Source: Streptomyces clavuligerus
GTDB taxonomy: Bacteria; Actinomycetota; Actinomycetes; Streptomycetales; Streptomycetaceae
NCBI RefSeq assembly: GCF_005519465.1
Contig: NZ_CP027858.1
Location: 186,001 to 250,000 of the forward strand
Length of the DNA: 64,000 nucleotides
Direction of reading: 5' to 3'
Shown: one piece after another, positions 16,573 through 24,242 of the stretch
How the letters are laid out: the number at the start of each line of letters is the position of its first letter
Position numbering within the stretch: the stretch's first letter is position 1
The notes under the pieces: generated by a model
What the model saw: only the letters and a program-made list of their open reading frames with translations
Told to the model about the DNA's origin: nothing
Databases searched by the model: none
Position numbers and translations under genes: made by a program

Positions 16573-17480
16573 GCGTGCGTTCCCGGGTTCGGTGCCGTCA
16601 GGGCCGTGGGGGCCCCGGGGGCCAGCGCGTGGGCGACCGCGACGCAGTCCTCGTCCCCGTGGCCCTGCTCGGTGGCGCGGACATGGGTGTCCCGCGCCGC
16701 CTCCAGGAGGGGCAGCCGCAGCCCGGCGCGCTCGGCCGCTCCGGCCGCGAGCAGCAGATCCTTGGTCATCAGCCGCAGTCGGAAGTCCGGTTCGCCGTAG
16801 CGGCCGGCCGCGAGCCGCTGGGACTTGAAGGCCATGACGGGCGAGGCGAAGCCGCTGCCCGCGATGGCCCCGAGGGCCTGCGCGCGGTCGAGACCGCCCG
16901 CGACGGCGAGTTCGACGGCCTCGGCCATCGCCTGGACCTCGATGCCCATGAGCAGATTGAGGAGGAGTTTCATCCGCATGCCGGAGCCGAGCCCGCCCAG
17001 ATGGACGACTTCCTTGCCGAGCAGTTCCAGCAGCGGGCGGCCCGCGGCGAAGACCTTCTCCTCGCCGCCGACGAAGAGTCTCAGCTCCCCGGTGCGGGCG
17101 TGCCGCCGGTTGCCGAGCATGCCCACGTCGAGGACGCCCGTCAGCCCGCCGGTGAGCTGGACGATCTCCTCGGGGGCGACGGTCCCGGCGCAGAGCAGGG
17201 CGCCGGGATAGGGGCCGTCGGAGAGGATGCCGCCCGCTCCGCGCAGCACGGCGGAGAGGGCCTCGCTGTCGGCCACGGCGCAGATGGCGGCGCTCGTCCC
17301 GGCGACCGCTTCGGCGGGGTGCGCGGCGGCCACGGCCCCGGCCCTGGTCAGCGGTTCGGCGCGGTCGGCCGTCCGGTTCCACACCCGGACCGGGACCCCC
17401 TGGTCGAGCAGTCGCCCGGCGAGTGAGCTGCCCATCGAGCCGAGGCCGAGGACGGCGACCGGGCCGGTGTCCTGGGTCAT
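16569..17480 (-). CDS. 6-phosphogluconate dehydrogenase-like / beta-hydroxyacid dehydrogenase family oxidoreductase
   Basis: NAD(P)-dependent reductase of 303 residues. The Rossmann fingerprint VLGLGSMGSSLAGRLLDQG is followed by VRVWNRTADR, whose Arg after the second strand favours NADPH. The helical C-terminal domain holds GSGMRMKLLLNLLMG, where the catalytic Lys of beta-hydroxyacid dehydrogenases lies (GxxxKxxNN-type position). The divergent middle also fits imine-reductase-like members. It is coupled by 4-bp ATGA overlaps to the ABM gene upstream (17477-17480) and the amidohydrolase downstream. Reaction direction and substrate are unknown. Confidence 0.88.
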   Translation of the reverse strand: MTQDTGPVAVLGLGSMGSSLAGRLLDQGVPVRVWNRTADRAEPLTRAGAVAAAHPAEAVAGTSAAICAVADSEALSAVLRGAGGILSDGPYPGALLCAGTVAPEEIVQLTGGLTGVLDVGMLGNRRHARTGELRLFVGGEEKVFAAGRPLLELLGKEVVHLGGLGSGMRMKLLLNLLMGIEVQAMAEAVELAVAGGLDRAQALGAIAGSGFASPVMAFKSQRLAAGRYGEPDFRLRLMTKDLLLAAGAAERAGLRLPLLEAARDTHVRATEQGHGDEDCVAVAHALAPGAPTALTAPNPGTHA

Positions 17481-17815
17481 GCCTCGGCCCCCACGGTCTC
17501 CTGGACGACCCGGAAGCGGAGCGACTGGGTCTGGTCGACCCACTGCCGCAGCGGCGCGAGCAGGGCGCGGTGGTCCTCGCCCTGCTGCCAGGCGAAGAAG
17601 TGTTCGGGGGTCTCCCACTCGCTGGTGATCACCCACTGCCGGGAGTCGTCGATGGGCTGGCCGAGACGGTCGACGAGATGGCCGGGAACGCTCGCGACGG
17701 ACCTCCGTATGCGGTCGTAGGCGTCCAGGAATCCCTGTTCGCCCCCCTCGATCACATGGACCGAGTACACCACGGACAGCGTGTCGGTCTCCTGGTCCTT
17801 CGGCATGGTGCGCAT
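17477..17815 (-). CDS. Antibiotic biosynthesis monooxygenase (ABM) domain protein
   Basis: Small dimeric ferredoxin-like fold protein, 112 residues, first gene of the operon. It shows the ABM pattern VVYSVHVIEGGEQGFLDAYDRI, VASVPGHLVDRLGQ, WVITSEWETPEHFFAWQQG. ABM enzymes oxidise aromatic or polyketide intermediates without cofactor, or act as cyclase-like partners. The start at 17815 follows an excellent GGAGGAG. It leads a four-gene ATGA-coupled operon with a 6PGDH-like enzyme, an amidohydrolase and a P450. Confidence 0.85.
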   Translation of the reverse strand: MRTMPKDQETDTLSVVYSVHVIEGGEQGFLDAYDRIRRSVASVPGHLVDRLGQPIDDSRQWVITSEWETPEHFFAWQQGEDHRALLAPLRQWVDQTQSLRFRVVQETVGAEA

Positions 17816-18525
17816 GGCTCCTCCTGACGGTGATATCCGGCAGAACATGCCTTCACGGACTCATGCCCGGGAGGTGGCCGCAACTCCGGCCCGGCGGTGG
17901 CCCAACGGGGAGAAGGGCGGCGGCCATGGGCGATGGCGCGTACGGGTGACGCGCGGCCCGCCGTGCCGCGCCCGCCGTGCGTGACTCTCCGTCATCGCCG
18001 GGTGGTGGCGGGCCGGGGGCCCGCGTCCGCCCTCGCCCGCCGAGGCGGTCGCCGAGCGGGACGGCGGAACCGTGGCGGCGGTGGCGGCCTCCCCAGCCGA
18101 GGGAAGATGTGGCCGACCTCTTGTCCTCTGGGCCAGGAATAATCGCTTCCGGGGAGGCCGGGCGAAGAGGGGCGGCGCCGGGCCGCGTCCGCCAGAACCT
18201 GTATACGACCGGCGCGGTGGACGAGGAGTTCCCCGGGCGGCCCCGCCCCACCGTCCGCACCCGTCCCACGCCGCTGTTTCCGGCCCCTCCCGCACGGTCG
18301 GCGGCAGCCCGTCCGCCCCCTTTGGGCCCCGGAATATTTCCTGCGTATTGCGACCGTGTGGAGATGGCCGCGATCACGTTCCCTGTTCGATTTTCGGGTC
18401 GTTACGGTGCTGGGCGGCATGAACCGGACGCTCCGGGCCGTCGCACCCCCGCCGGGGCCGGCGCTCCCCGGAGCCGACGGGCCGTCGTGCCCGCCCCAGC
18501 CGTCCCACCCCGTGAGGAAGCGCCC
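17816..18525. other. 710-bp divergent intergenic region, no gene seen
   Basis: Shared upstream region of the leftward ABM operon and the rightward metYX genes. Open frames cross it in several frames, but none has a ribosome site with recognisable protein. The right part (18320-18430) is the least GC-rich and includes GGAATATTTCC (18332-18342) and a TTCGATTTTCGGG stretch, a likely promoter zone for metY. I looked for SAM-I, SAM-II and SAM-IV-like core motifs before metY and saw none that I could recognise. Confidence 0.45.
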
Positions 18526-19884
18526 ATGAGCCAGAGCGTCGACGAGGTATCCGCAGGCCACACCCCCGACGAGCCCGCGGCCGACCCCCGTTCCGGCTGG
18601 TCGTTCGAGACTCGGCAGGTCCACGCGGGCGCCGCGCCCGACCCGGCGACCGGGGCCCGGGCGGTGCCCGTCTACCAGACGACGTCCTTCGTCTTCCGGG
18701 ACACACAGCACGCCGCCGACCTGTTCTCGCTGGCCGAGCCCGGCCATATCTACACCCGCATCCACAACCCCACGTCGGACGTCCTGGAACAGCGGGTCGC
18801 CGCGCTGGAGGGGGGCGTGGCGGCGGTGGCGCTCGCCTCCGGGCAGGCGGCCGAGACCCTGGCGATCCTGACCCTGGCGGGCGCCGGTGACCACATCGTC
18901 TCCAGCACCTCCCTCTACGGCGGGACCTACAACCTCTTCCGCCACACGCTGCCGAAGTTCGGCATCGAGGTCTCCTTCGTCGACGACCCGGACGACATCG
19001 ACGCCTGGCGGGCCGCGATCCGCCCCACCACGAAGGCGCTGTTCGCGGAGTCCCTGGGCAATCCGCGCGGCAATGTCCTCGACGTCCGGGCGGTGGCCGA
19101 CGCGGCGCACGCGGCGGGCGTGCCGCTGATCGTGGACAACACCGTGCCGACACCGTTCCTGCTGCGTCCCGTCGAGCACGGCGCGGACATCGTGGTGCAC
19201 TCGGCGACCAAGTTCCTCGGCGGGCACGGCACCACCATCGGCGGAGTGGTCGTGGACGGCGGCACCTTCGACTTCGGGGCGCACCCGGAGCGCTTCCCCG
19301 ACTTCAGCGAGCCCGACCCCAGCTACCACGGGCTGCGCTACTGGCCGGTTCTCGGCGCCGGGGCCTTCGCCGTCAAGCTCCGGGTCCAGCTCCTGCGGGA
19401 CCTCGGCCCGGCCCTCTCCCCGCACTCCGCGTTCCTGCTGCTCCAGGGGATCGAGACGCTGAGTCTGCGGATGGAGCGGCACTCGTCCAACGCCCTCGCC
19501 CTGGCGCGGTGGCTGAGCGAGCGCGACGAGGTGTCCGCCGTCCACTACCCGGGGCTGCCGGGCAACCGCTGGCACGAGGCCGCGACGCGCTATCTGCCCG
19601 ACGGCGCGGGCGCGGTGCTCTCCTTCGAGCTGCGGGACGGGGTGGAGGCGGGGCGGCGGTTCGTGGACGGCGTGGAGTTGTTCAGCCATCTCGCCAACAT
19701 CGGCGATGTCCGGAGCCTCATCATCCACCCCGCGTCCACCACCCACAGCCAGCTCGCCCCGGACCAGCTCGCGGCCACCGGCACCACGCCCGGCCTGGTG
19801 CGGCTCTCGGCGGGAATCGAGAACATCACCGATCTCGTCGCCGATCTGGAGGCCGGTTTCCGGGCCGCGAAGGGCGCGTCCTGA
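18526..19884 (+). CDS. metY: O-acetylhomoserine aminocarboxypropyltransferase (sulfhydrylase)
   Basis: PLP enzyme that makes homocysteine from O-acetylhomoserine and sulfide in the cytosol. The 452-residue protein has the family features [32 protein letters not shown] and the PLP lysine in [12 protein letters not shown] (Lys229). [20 protein letters not shown] is the usual approach to it. It carries about 25 N-terminal residues before the core. The ATG at 18526 has GAGGAAG 5 bases upstream; the longer open frame to 17977 is ignored. metX starts 8 bp after its stop, so direct sulfhydrylation is encoded as a two-gene unit. Confidence 0.95.
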   Translation: MSQSVDEVSAGHTPDEPAADPRSGWSFETRQVHAGAAPDPATGARAVPVYQTTSFVFRDTQHAADLFSLAEPGHIYTRIHNPTSDVLEQRVAALEGGVAAVALASGQAAETLAILTLAGAGDHIVSSTSLYGGTYNLFRHTLPKFGIEVSFVDDPDDIDAWRAAIRPTTKALFAESLGNPRGNVLDVRAVADAAHAAGVPLIVDNTVPTPFLLRPVEHGADIVVHSATKFLGGHGTTIGGVVVDGGTFDFGAHPERFPDFSEPDPSYHGLRYWPVLGAGAFAVKLRVQLLRDLGPALSPHSAFLLLQGIETLSLRMERHSSNALALARWLSERDEVSAVHYPGLPGNRWHEAATRYLPDGAGAVLSFELRDGVEAGRRFVDGVELFSHLANIGDVRSLIIHPASTTHSQLAPDQLAATGTTPGLVRLSAGIENITDLVADLEAGFRAAKGAS

Positions 19885-19892
19885 ACACCACC

Positions 19893-21044
19893 GTGCCCGG
19901 CGCCCGGGACCCCGTGAGCGGGCCGCTGCCCGCCACGGGGGCCTGGCAGGAGGGGGACCCGCCCGGCCGCCGCCGCTGGCTGCGGCTGCCCGGCCCCCTC
20001 CCCCTGGAGGCGGGCGGTGAGCTGCCGGACGTACGGATCGCGTATGAGACCTGGGGGCGGCTCGCGCCGGACGGTTCCAACGCGGTCCTGGTGCTGCACG
20101 CCCTGACCGGCGACAGCCATGTCACCGGGCCCGCGGAGCCGGGGCACCCCACCCCGGGCTGGTGGGACGGGCTGATCGGGCCCGGCCGTCCCCTCGACAC
20201 CGACCGGTGGTTCGTGGTCGCCCCCAATGTGCTCGGCGGCTGCCAGGGCAGCACGGGGCCCTCCTCGCCCCGGGACGGGACCGGGGCCCGGTGGGGCGGC
20301 GCCTTCCCCTTTCTGACCACCCGTGACCAGGTGGCGGCCGAGGTCCGGTTCGCCGATCTGCTGGGCGTGGAGCGCTGGGCCCTGGTCGTCGGCGGGTCGA
20401 TGGGCGGCATGCGGGCGCTGGAGTGGGCGGTGGACCGCCCGGACCGCTGCGCGGCGCTGCTGCTGCTCGCCACCACGGCGGCGGCCAGCGCGGAGCAGAT
20501 CGCGTGGGCCGGAGTGCAGGTGCACGCCATCCGCTCGGACGCCCACTGGCGGGGCGGCGACTACCATGACGCGGGCCCCGGCCGGGGCCCGCACCGGGGG
20601 CTGGGCATCGCCCGCCGTCTCGCCCATGTCACCTATCGCTGCGAGACGGAGCTGGCCGGGCGCTTCGGGCGCGAGCCCCAGGGGGACGAGCACCCCTGGC
20701 ACGGCGGCCGGTACCAGGTCGAGTCCTATCTCGACCACCACGCCGAGAAGTTGGCCCGCCGCTTCGACGCGGGCAGCTATGTGGTGCTGACGGAGGCCAT
20801 GAACAGCCATGACGTGGGCCGTGGGCGCGGGGGCACGGACGCCGCGCTGCGCCGTGTCCGCGCGCGTGCGCTGGTCGCCGGGGTCGACTCCGACCGGCTC
20901 TATCCGCTGGCGCAGCAGCGCCTGCTGGCCGACCGCATCCCGGGGGCGGACCGGCTGCGGGTGATCGAGTCCCGGTACGGGCACGACGGATTCCTCATCG
21001 AGCTGCCCCAGGTCGCGGCGCTGGTGGCGGAGTTGACCGGCTGA
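19893..21044 (+). CDS. metX: Homoserine O-acetyltransferase
   Basis: Alpha/beta hydrolase-fold transferase that acetylates homoserine with acetyl-CoA and feeds MetY. About 383 residues. The acyl-enzyme Ser169 is in VVGGSMGGMRALEWA, the Asp in AGVDSDRLYPL and the His in SRYGHDGFLIE; LHALTGDSHV and GCQGSTGPSS are further family marks. The start is uncertain: GTG 19893 and GTG 19914 are both in frame, neither with a strong ribosome site, consistent with coupling to the metY stop. A perfect 8-bp hairpin follows the gene. Confidence 0.92.
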   Translation: MPGARDPVSGPLPATGAWQEGDPPGRRRWLRLPGPLPLEAGGELPDVRIAYETWGRLAPDGSNAVLVLHALTGDSHVTGPAEPGHPTPGWWDGLIGPGRPLDTDRWFVVAPNVLGGCQGSTGPSSPRDGTGARWGGAFPFLTTRDQVAAEVRFADLLGVERWALVVGGSMGGMRALEWAVDRPDRCAALLLLATTAAASAEQIAWAGVQVHAIRSDAHWRGGDYHDAGPGRGPHRGLGIARRLAHVTYRCETELAGRFGREPQGDEHPWHGGRYQVESYLDHHAEKLARRFDAGSYVVLTEAMNSHDVGRGRGGTDAALRRVRARALVAGVDSDRLYPLAQQRLLADRIPGADRLRVIESRYGHDGFLIELPQVAALVAELTG

Positions 21045-21345
21045 ACGGTACGGCCGCGCGAGCGGCCCGGGAGGCCGGGCCGGGGGCCAGGGGCCGGGCC
21101 CGTCCGGATGGCGGTGCGGGACCGGCCCCGCACCGCTCGGGCGGGACACACCGTCCGGGCGGGACCGGACACCCAAATCACATCAACCCCATCGGAAACA
21201 TCACCGCGTGAACGGTTCGGAGGGGGCTTTGGGCGGGAATGACGATCAAGAGCAGTCCGGCGGCCGGCGACCCATGACGACATCCCGCTCATGACACCCG
21301 CTCCGGCCGGCGGCTGAGGCAGATCGGGGAGAAGGAGCACCGCCC
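21045..21345. other. Intergenic region before the amidase, no gene seen
   Basis: The left part holds the metX terminator. The part from 21170 to 21240 is relatively AT-rich (ACACCCAAATCACATCAACC) and is the likely promoter of the amidase; no clear -35/-10 pair could be fixed. Confidence 0.45.
21063..21082 (+). terminator. Terminator after metX
   Basis: CGGCCCGG (21063-21070) and CCGGGCCG (21075-21082) form a perfect 8-bp stem with a 4-nt loop, 19 bp after the metX stop. Confidence 0.6.
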
Positions 21346-22257
21346 ATGGCGACACCACTGTCCGCCGACAGACTCGTGGACGTTCTGCGGAGCGAGGGTC
21401 TGCGCGTGGTCGAGCACCGGAGCTGGCGCACGCACAACCGCAACCACAAGGGCCTGTGGGGGCCGGTGCACGGGGTGATGGTCCATCACACCGTGACCTC
21501 GGGCACCGAGAGCTCCGTCGAGCTGTGCTACAACGGCCACGCCACGCTGCCCGGCCCGCTCTGCCACGGGGTCATCGCCAAGGACGGCACGGTCCACCTG
21601 GTGGGCAACGGCCGGGCCAATCACGCCGGGCTCGGCGACGGCGAGGTCCTGCGCGCGGTGATCGGCGAGACCTCCCTGCCCGTGAAGAACGAGGCCGACA
21701 CCGACGGCAATCGCTATTTCTACGGTTTCGAGTGCGTCAACCTCGGTGACGGGAAGGACCCGTGGCCCGAGGCCCAACTCCTCGCGATCGAGCAGGCGTC
21801 GGGGGCGATCTGCCGGGCCCACGGCTGGTCCCAGCGCTCGGTGATCGGCCATCTGGAGTGGCAGCCCGGGAAGGTCGACCCACGCGGTTTCACCATGGAC
21901 GCGATGCGGACCCGGGTCGCCGCCCGGCTGGCCCAGGACTCCGGGGGACCGGCCGGACCGCCCGCGGGCCGGCCCGCGCCGCGGCCGAGGCCCCGGCCGC
22001 GTCCGGTGGCGTACGAGCCGTTCCCCGGCGCGGCCTTCTTCGCGTCCGGGCGGCGCAGCGCGATCGTCACCGCCATGGGCAGGCGGCTGGTGGCGGAGGG
22101 GTGCGGGCGGTACCGGGTGGGCCCCGGCCCCTCCTGGTCGGAGGCGGACCGCTCCTCGTACGCCGCCTGGCAGCGCAAGCTGGGCTACACGGGCCGGGAC
22201 GCCGACGGCACCCCGGGCAGGCGGAGCTGGGACAGGCTGAAGGTGCCCAAGGGCTGA
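21346..22257 (+). CDS. N-acetylmuramoyl-L-alanine amidase (PGRP/Amidase_2) with C-terminal wall-binding domain
   Basis: Zinc amidase that cuts the bond between muramic acid and the peptide stem. The 303-residue protein has the zinc ligands in GVMVHHTVTSG and GHLEWQPGKVDPRGF, with YFYGFECVNLGDG between them. A Pro/Arg-rich linker (about residues 205-225) leads to a C-terminal module (YEPFPGAAFF, WSEADRSSYAAWQRKLGY, GTPGRRSWDRLKVPKG) typical of Streptomyces and phage peptidoglycan-binding repeats. There is no signal peptide, so it resembles an endolysin or a protein exported by another route. ATG 21346 with GGAGAAGGAG upstream. No other phage genes are nearby. Confidence 0.9.
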   Translation: MATPLSADRLVDVLRSEGLRVVEHRSWRTHNRNHKGLWGPVHGVMVHHTVTSGTESSVELCYNGHATLPGPLCHGVIAKDGTVHLVGNGRANHAGLGDGEVLRAVIGETSLPVKNEADTDGNRYFYGFECVNLGDGKDPWPEAQLLAIEQASGAICRAHGWSQRSVIGHLEWQPGKVDPRGFTMDAMRTRVAARLAQDSGGPAGPPAGRPAPRPRPRPRPVAYEPFPGAAFFASGRRSAIVTAMGRRLVAEGCGRYRVGPGPSWSEADRSSYAAWQRKLGYTGRDADGTPGRRSWDRLKVPKG

Positions 22258-22297
22258 GCGGCCGGGCGGCCCCTCCCGGGGCGCCCGGAGGCGACCG

Positions 22298-22329
22298 GCG
22301 CCGCGGCGGCTCCCTCCCCGCCGCGGCGC
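22298..22329 (+). terminator. Terminator after the amidase gene
   Basis: GCGCCGCGGCGG (22298-22309) and CCGCCGCGGCGC (22318-22329) form a perfect 12-bp stem with an 8-nt pyrimidine loop, between convergent genes. Confidence 0.65.
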
Positions 22330-22390
22330 TTCCCACGCTCTCCCCCGGCCCCGGTTTTGGCTGGTTCTCCACGGCGCGGACCCGCGGGCG

Positions 22391-22427
22391 CGCCCCGTGC
22401 GCGACCGCCCCGTGCGCGACCGCCCCG
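22391..22427. repeat. 15-bp tandem repeat, about 2.4 copies
   Basis: CGCCCCGTGCGCGAC occurs at 22391-22405 and 22406-22420, followed by a partial copy. It lies in the spacer between the convergent amidase and HD-domain genes. Confidence 0.8.
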
Positions 22428-22514
22428 GCCGGACGGGAGGGCCGTGCGAAGTCCGCCCCGGGCCGGGCTCCGGCCGGTGGTCCGCACGGCCGGTGGTCCC
22501 GGTGGCGGCCGGGG

Positions 22515-23189
22515 CTACTCGGGCCAGGGCGAGGCCCGGACGACCTCGACGAAGTCGCCGCGCCGGAAGCCGGGGACGAAGTGCGCGAGGACATCCGCCT
22601 TGACATTGCCGAACGTGGTCTCCGGCTTGGGCGCGACGCCCTCGGTGAAGGCCGCGAGGATACGGCGCTTGAAGTCGGGACGGGGATGCAGCGCGGTGAT
22701 CTCGGCGCGCTCGGCCGGGCCGATGCCGTCGAAGCCGATGCCCAGGACGTCGTACTCCACCCCGGCGGTCAACGCCGCCACCTCGGGTTCCAGATACGCG
22801 GGGATCTCCGGTGTGGTGTGCAGCGCGATCGCGGTCCAGACGCGGCGCACCGCCTCCTCGGGCATCCCATGGGCCCGGAGGAAGGCGGCGGCCTCCTCCG
22901 CCCCGTCGATCTCGAACCTGCGTCCGCTGCCCCGGTGGGCCTCACCGAGGCCGACATCGTGGAAGAGGGCCCCGACGTAGAGGAGTTCGGGGTCGACGGC
23001 CAGTCCCCTCCCGCGGGCCTGGAGGCTGCCGAAGAAGTAGACGCGGCGGGAGTGGTGGTAGATCAGTTCACCGGTGGTGTCGCGGATCAGTTCGGTGGCC
23101 TCCCGGGCGAGCGCGCTGTCCGGCACCGCGACCCCGGCGGCTCCCGGCGCACCGCGGGACGGACGGTCCGTGGGCGATTCCATGGGCAT
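22515..23189 (-). CDS. HD-domain phosphohydrolase-like protein
   Basis: Predicted metal-dependent phosphohydrolase of about 224 residues. The HD set is visible as YHHSRRVYFFGS, LLYVGALFHDVGLGE (His-Asp pair), and later AIALHTTPEIPAY. ALHPRPDFKRRILAAF near the C-terminus is shared with actinobacterial HD proteins annotated as cyanamide-hydratase-like or unknown phosphohydrolases. Two ATGs (23189 and 23183) are possible; GGAGCAGGAG suits either. It faces the amidase convergently and is followed upstream by an unknown gene on the same strand, 179 bp apart. Confidence 0.82.
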   Translation of the reverse strand: MPMESPTDRPSRGAPGAAGVAVPDSALAREATELIRDTTGELIYHHSRRVYFFGSLQARGRGLAVDPELLYVGALFHDVGLGEAHRGSGRRFEIDGAEEAAAFLRAHGMPEEAVRRVWTAIALHTTPEIPAYLEPEVAALTAGVEYDVLGIGFDGIGPAERAEITALHPRPDFKRRILAAFTEGVAPKPETTFGNVKADVLAHFVPGFRRGDFVEVVRASPWPE

Positions 23190-23368
23190 CTCCTGCTCCT
23201 TGTCGTCGTCGGAGGCTCCGACGGTACGGGTCCGGGGCGCGGGACACGGGAACGGAACGCCGGGCGCGGACGGCACGAGTCCGCGCGCCGGATCGGCGGG
23301 CCGGAGCCGGGCGCGGACGCCACAAGTCAGCGCGCCCTGCCTCCCGGTCCGCCCGGCGGGGGCGGGCG

Positions 23369-23842
23369 TCACCGCCCCGGGGCGTCCCCGGCGGGCCGGT
23401 GGACGCGCAGCGCCCGCTGTCCGGGCCGCCAGCCGCCGCGTTCCACGGTCTCCACGGTGTAGCCGAAGCCCCGCAGCGCGTCGGCGACCGTCCGCAGCCG
23501 CTCCGCCCGGTGCTCCGCGGCGCCCGGCGGGTCCTCCTGCCCGAACCGCCAGCGGTAGGCGGCCTCGGGGAAGTGGGTCACCTCCACGCAGAACGCGGCG
23601 CCCTCGGGCCAGCCGTCCGGGTGGGTCGCCTCCACCGTGCAGAACTCCCCCGGCCTGCTGCCCGGCCGCGGCGCCTGGGGGGTGCTCAGTCCCGCCGCCG
23701 CCAGCCGCTCGGCCACTTCGCCCGCCCCGGTGTAGTAGCCCGGCCCCTCCGGTACGGGTGTTCCGGACGCCGTCGGTGCCGCCTGCGGGGGCGGCCGGAG
23801 CGGAAAAACGTTTGCCGCTGGAATGGGGTCGTGCGTGGCCAT
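23369..23842 (-). CDS. Hypothetical protein
   Basis: A 157-residue protein I do not recognise. The first 45 residues are Pro/Ala-rich and probably disordered. The remainder alternates strands and helices: GEFCTVEATHPDGW, AAFCVEVTHFPEAAYRWRF, RLRTVADALRGFGYTVETVERG, and it reads like a small alpha/beta domain. The ATG at 23842 is where residues begin to look conserved, but the ribosome site is weak. No signal peptide. It may be co-transcribed with the HD gene; function unknown. Confidence 0.6.
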   Translation of the reverse strand: MATHDPIPAANVFPLRPPPQAAPTASGTPVPEGPGYYTGAGEVAERLAAAGLSTPQAPRPGSRPGEFCTVEATHPDGWPEGAAFCVEVTHFPEAAYRWRFGQEDPPGAAEHRAERLRTVADALRGFGYTVETVERGGWRPGQRALRVHRPAGDAPGR

Positions 23843-24242
23843 GTCCCATGGTGCCCATGGACGGGCGGCCCGTCCGCCGTTTTCCGGACAGGTCAAGGAC
23901 CACTTGTCCAAAAGCAAGGGGCCGAACGGCCTCTCCCCCGAACGGCGCACCCGTGGGGACAGTCCAGGCAAAATCCAGAAGTCGGCGGGGCTCCCGTGGA
24001 AAAGTGACCCGGGTGCGGAGGGGATTCCGACCCGATGGCCGTCGGCCGTGCCACGGCCCGGCCGAACGGACCGCGGCGGCGCGGGAGCGCCGCGCCGGGC
24101 TCCCGGCCCGGGTGAACCACGGCCGCGGTGCGGTACGTGCCACAGGGCAGAGCGGCCGTCCGCGCTCCCGTTCGAATCCCGACCGCGTGGACCAGCCGTG
24201 CTCGTGCGCAGCCCGCGCCGAGCCCCACCACGGAGGGCACCT
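23843..24242. other. 400-bp divergent region, no gene seen
   Basis: Lies between the leftward unknown gene and the rightward hypX-like gene. It should hold both promoters. Open frames cross it, but none has a start context or family sequence, and no riboswitch or operator could be recognised. Confidence 0.4.

Noticed and set aside
17853..18377. Possible gene in the gap before metY
   Set aside because: Open in several frames on both strands, but without ribosome site or conserved features.
18100..18525. SAM riboswitch upstream of metY
   Set aside because: No SAM-I, SAM-II or SAM-IV core pattern could be found by eye; absence cannot be proven without a model search.
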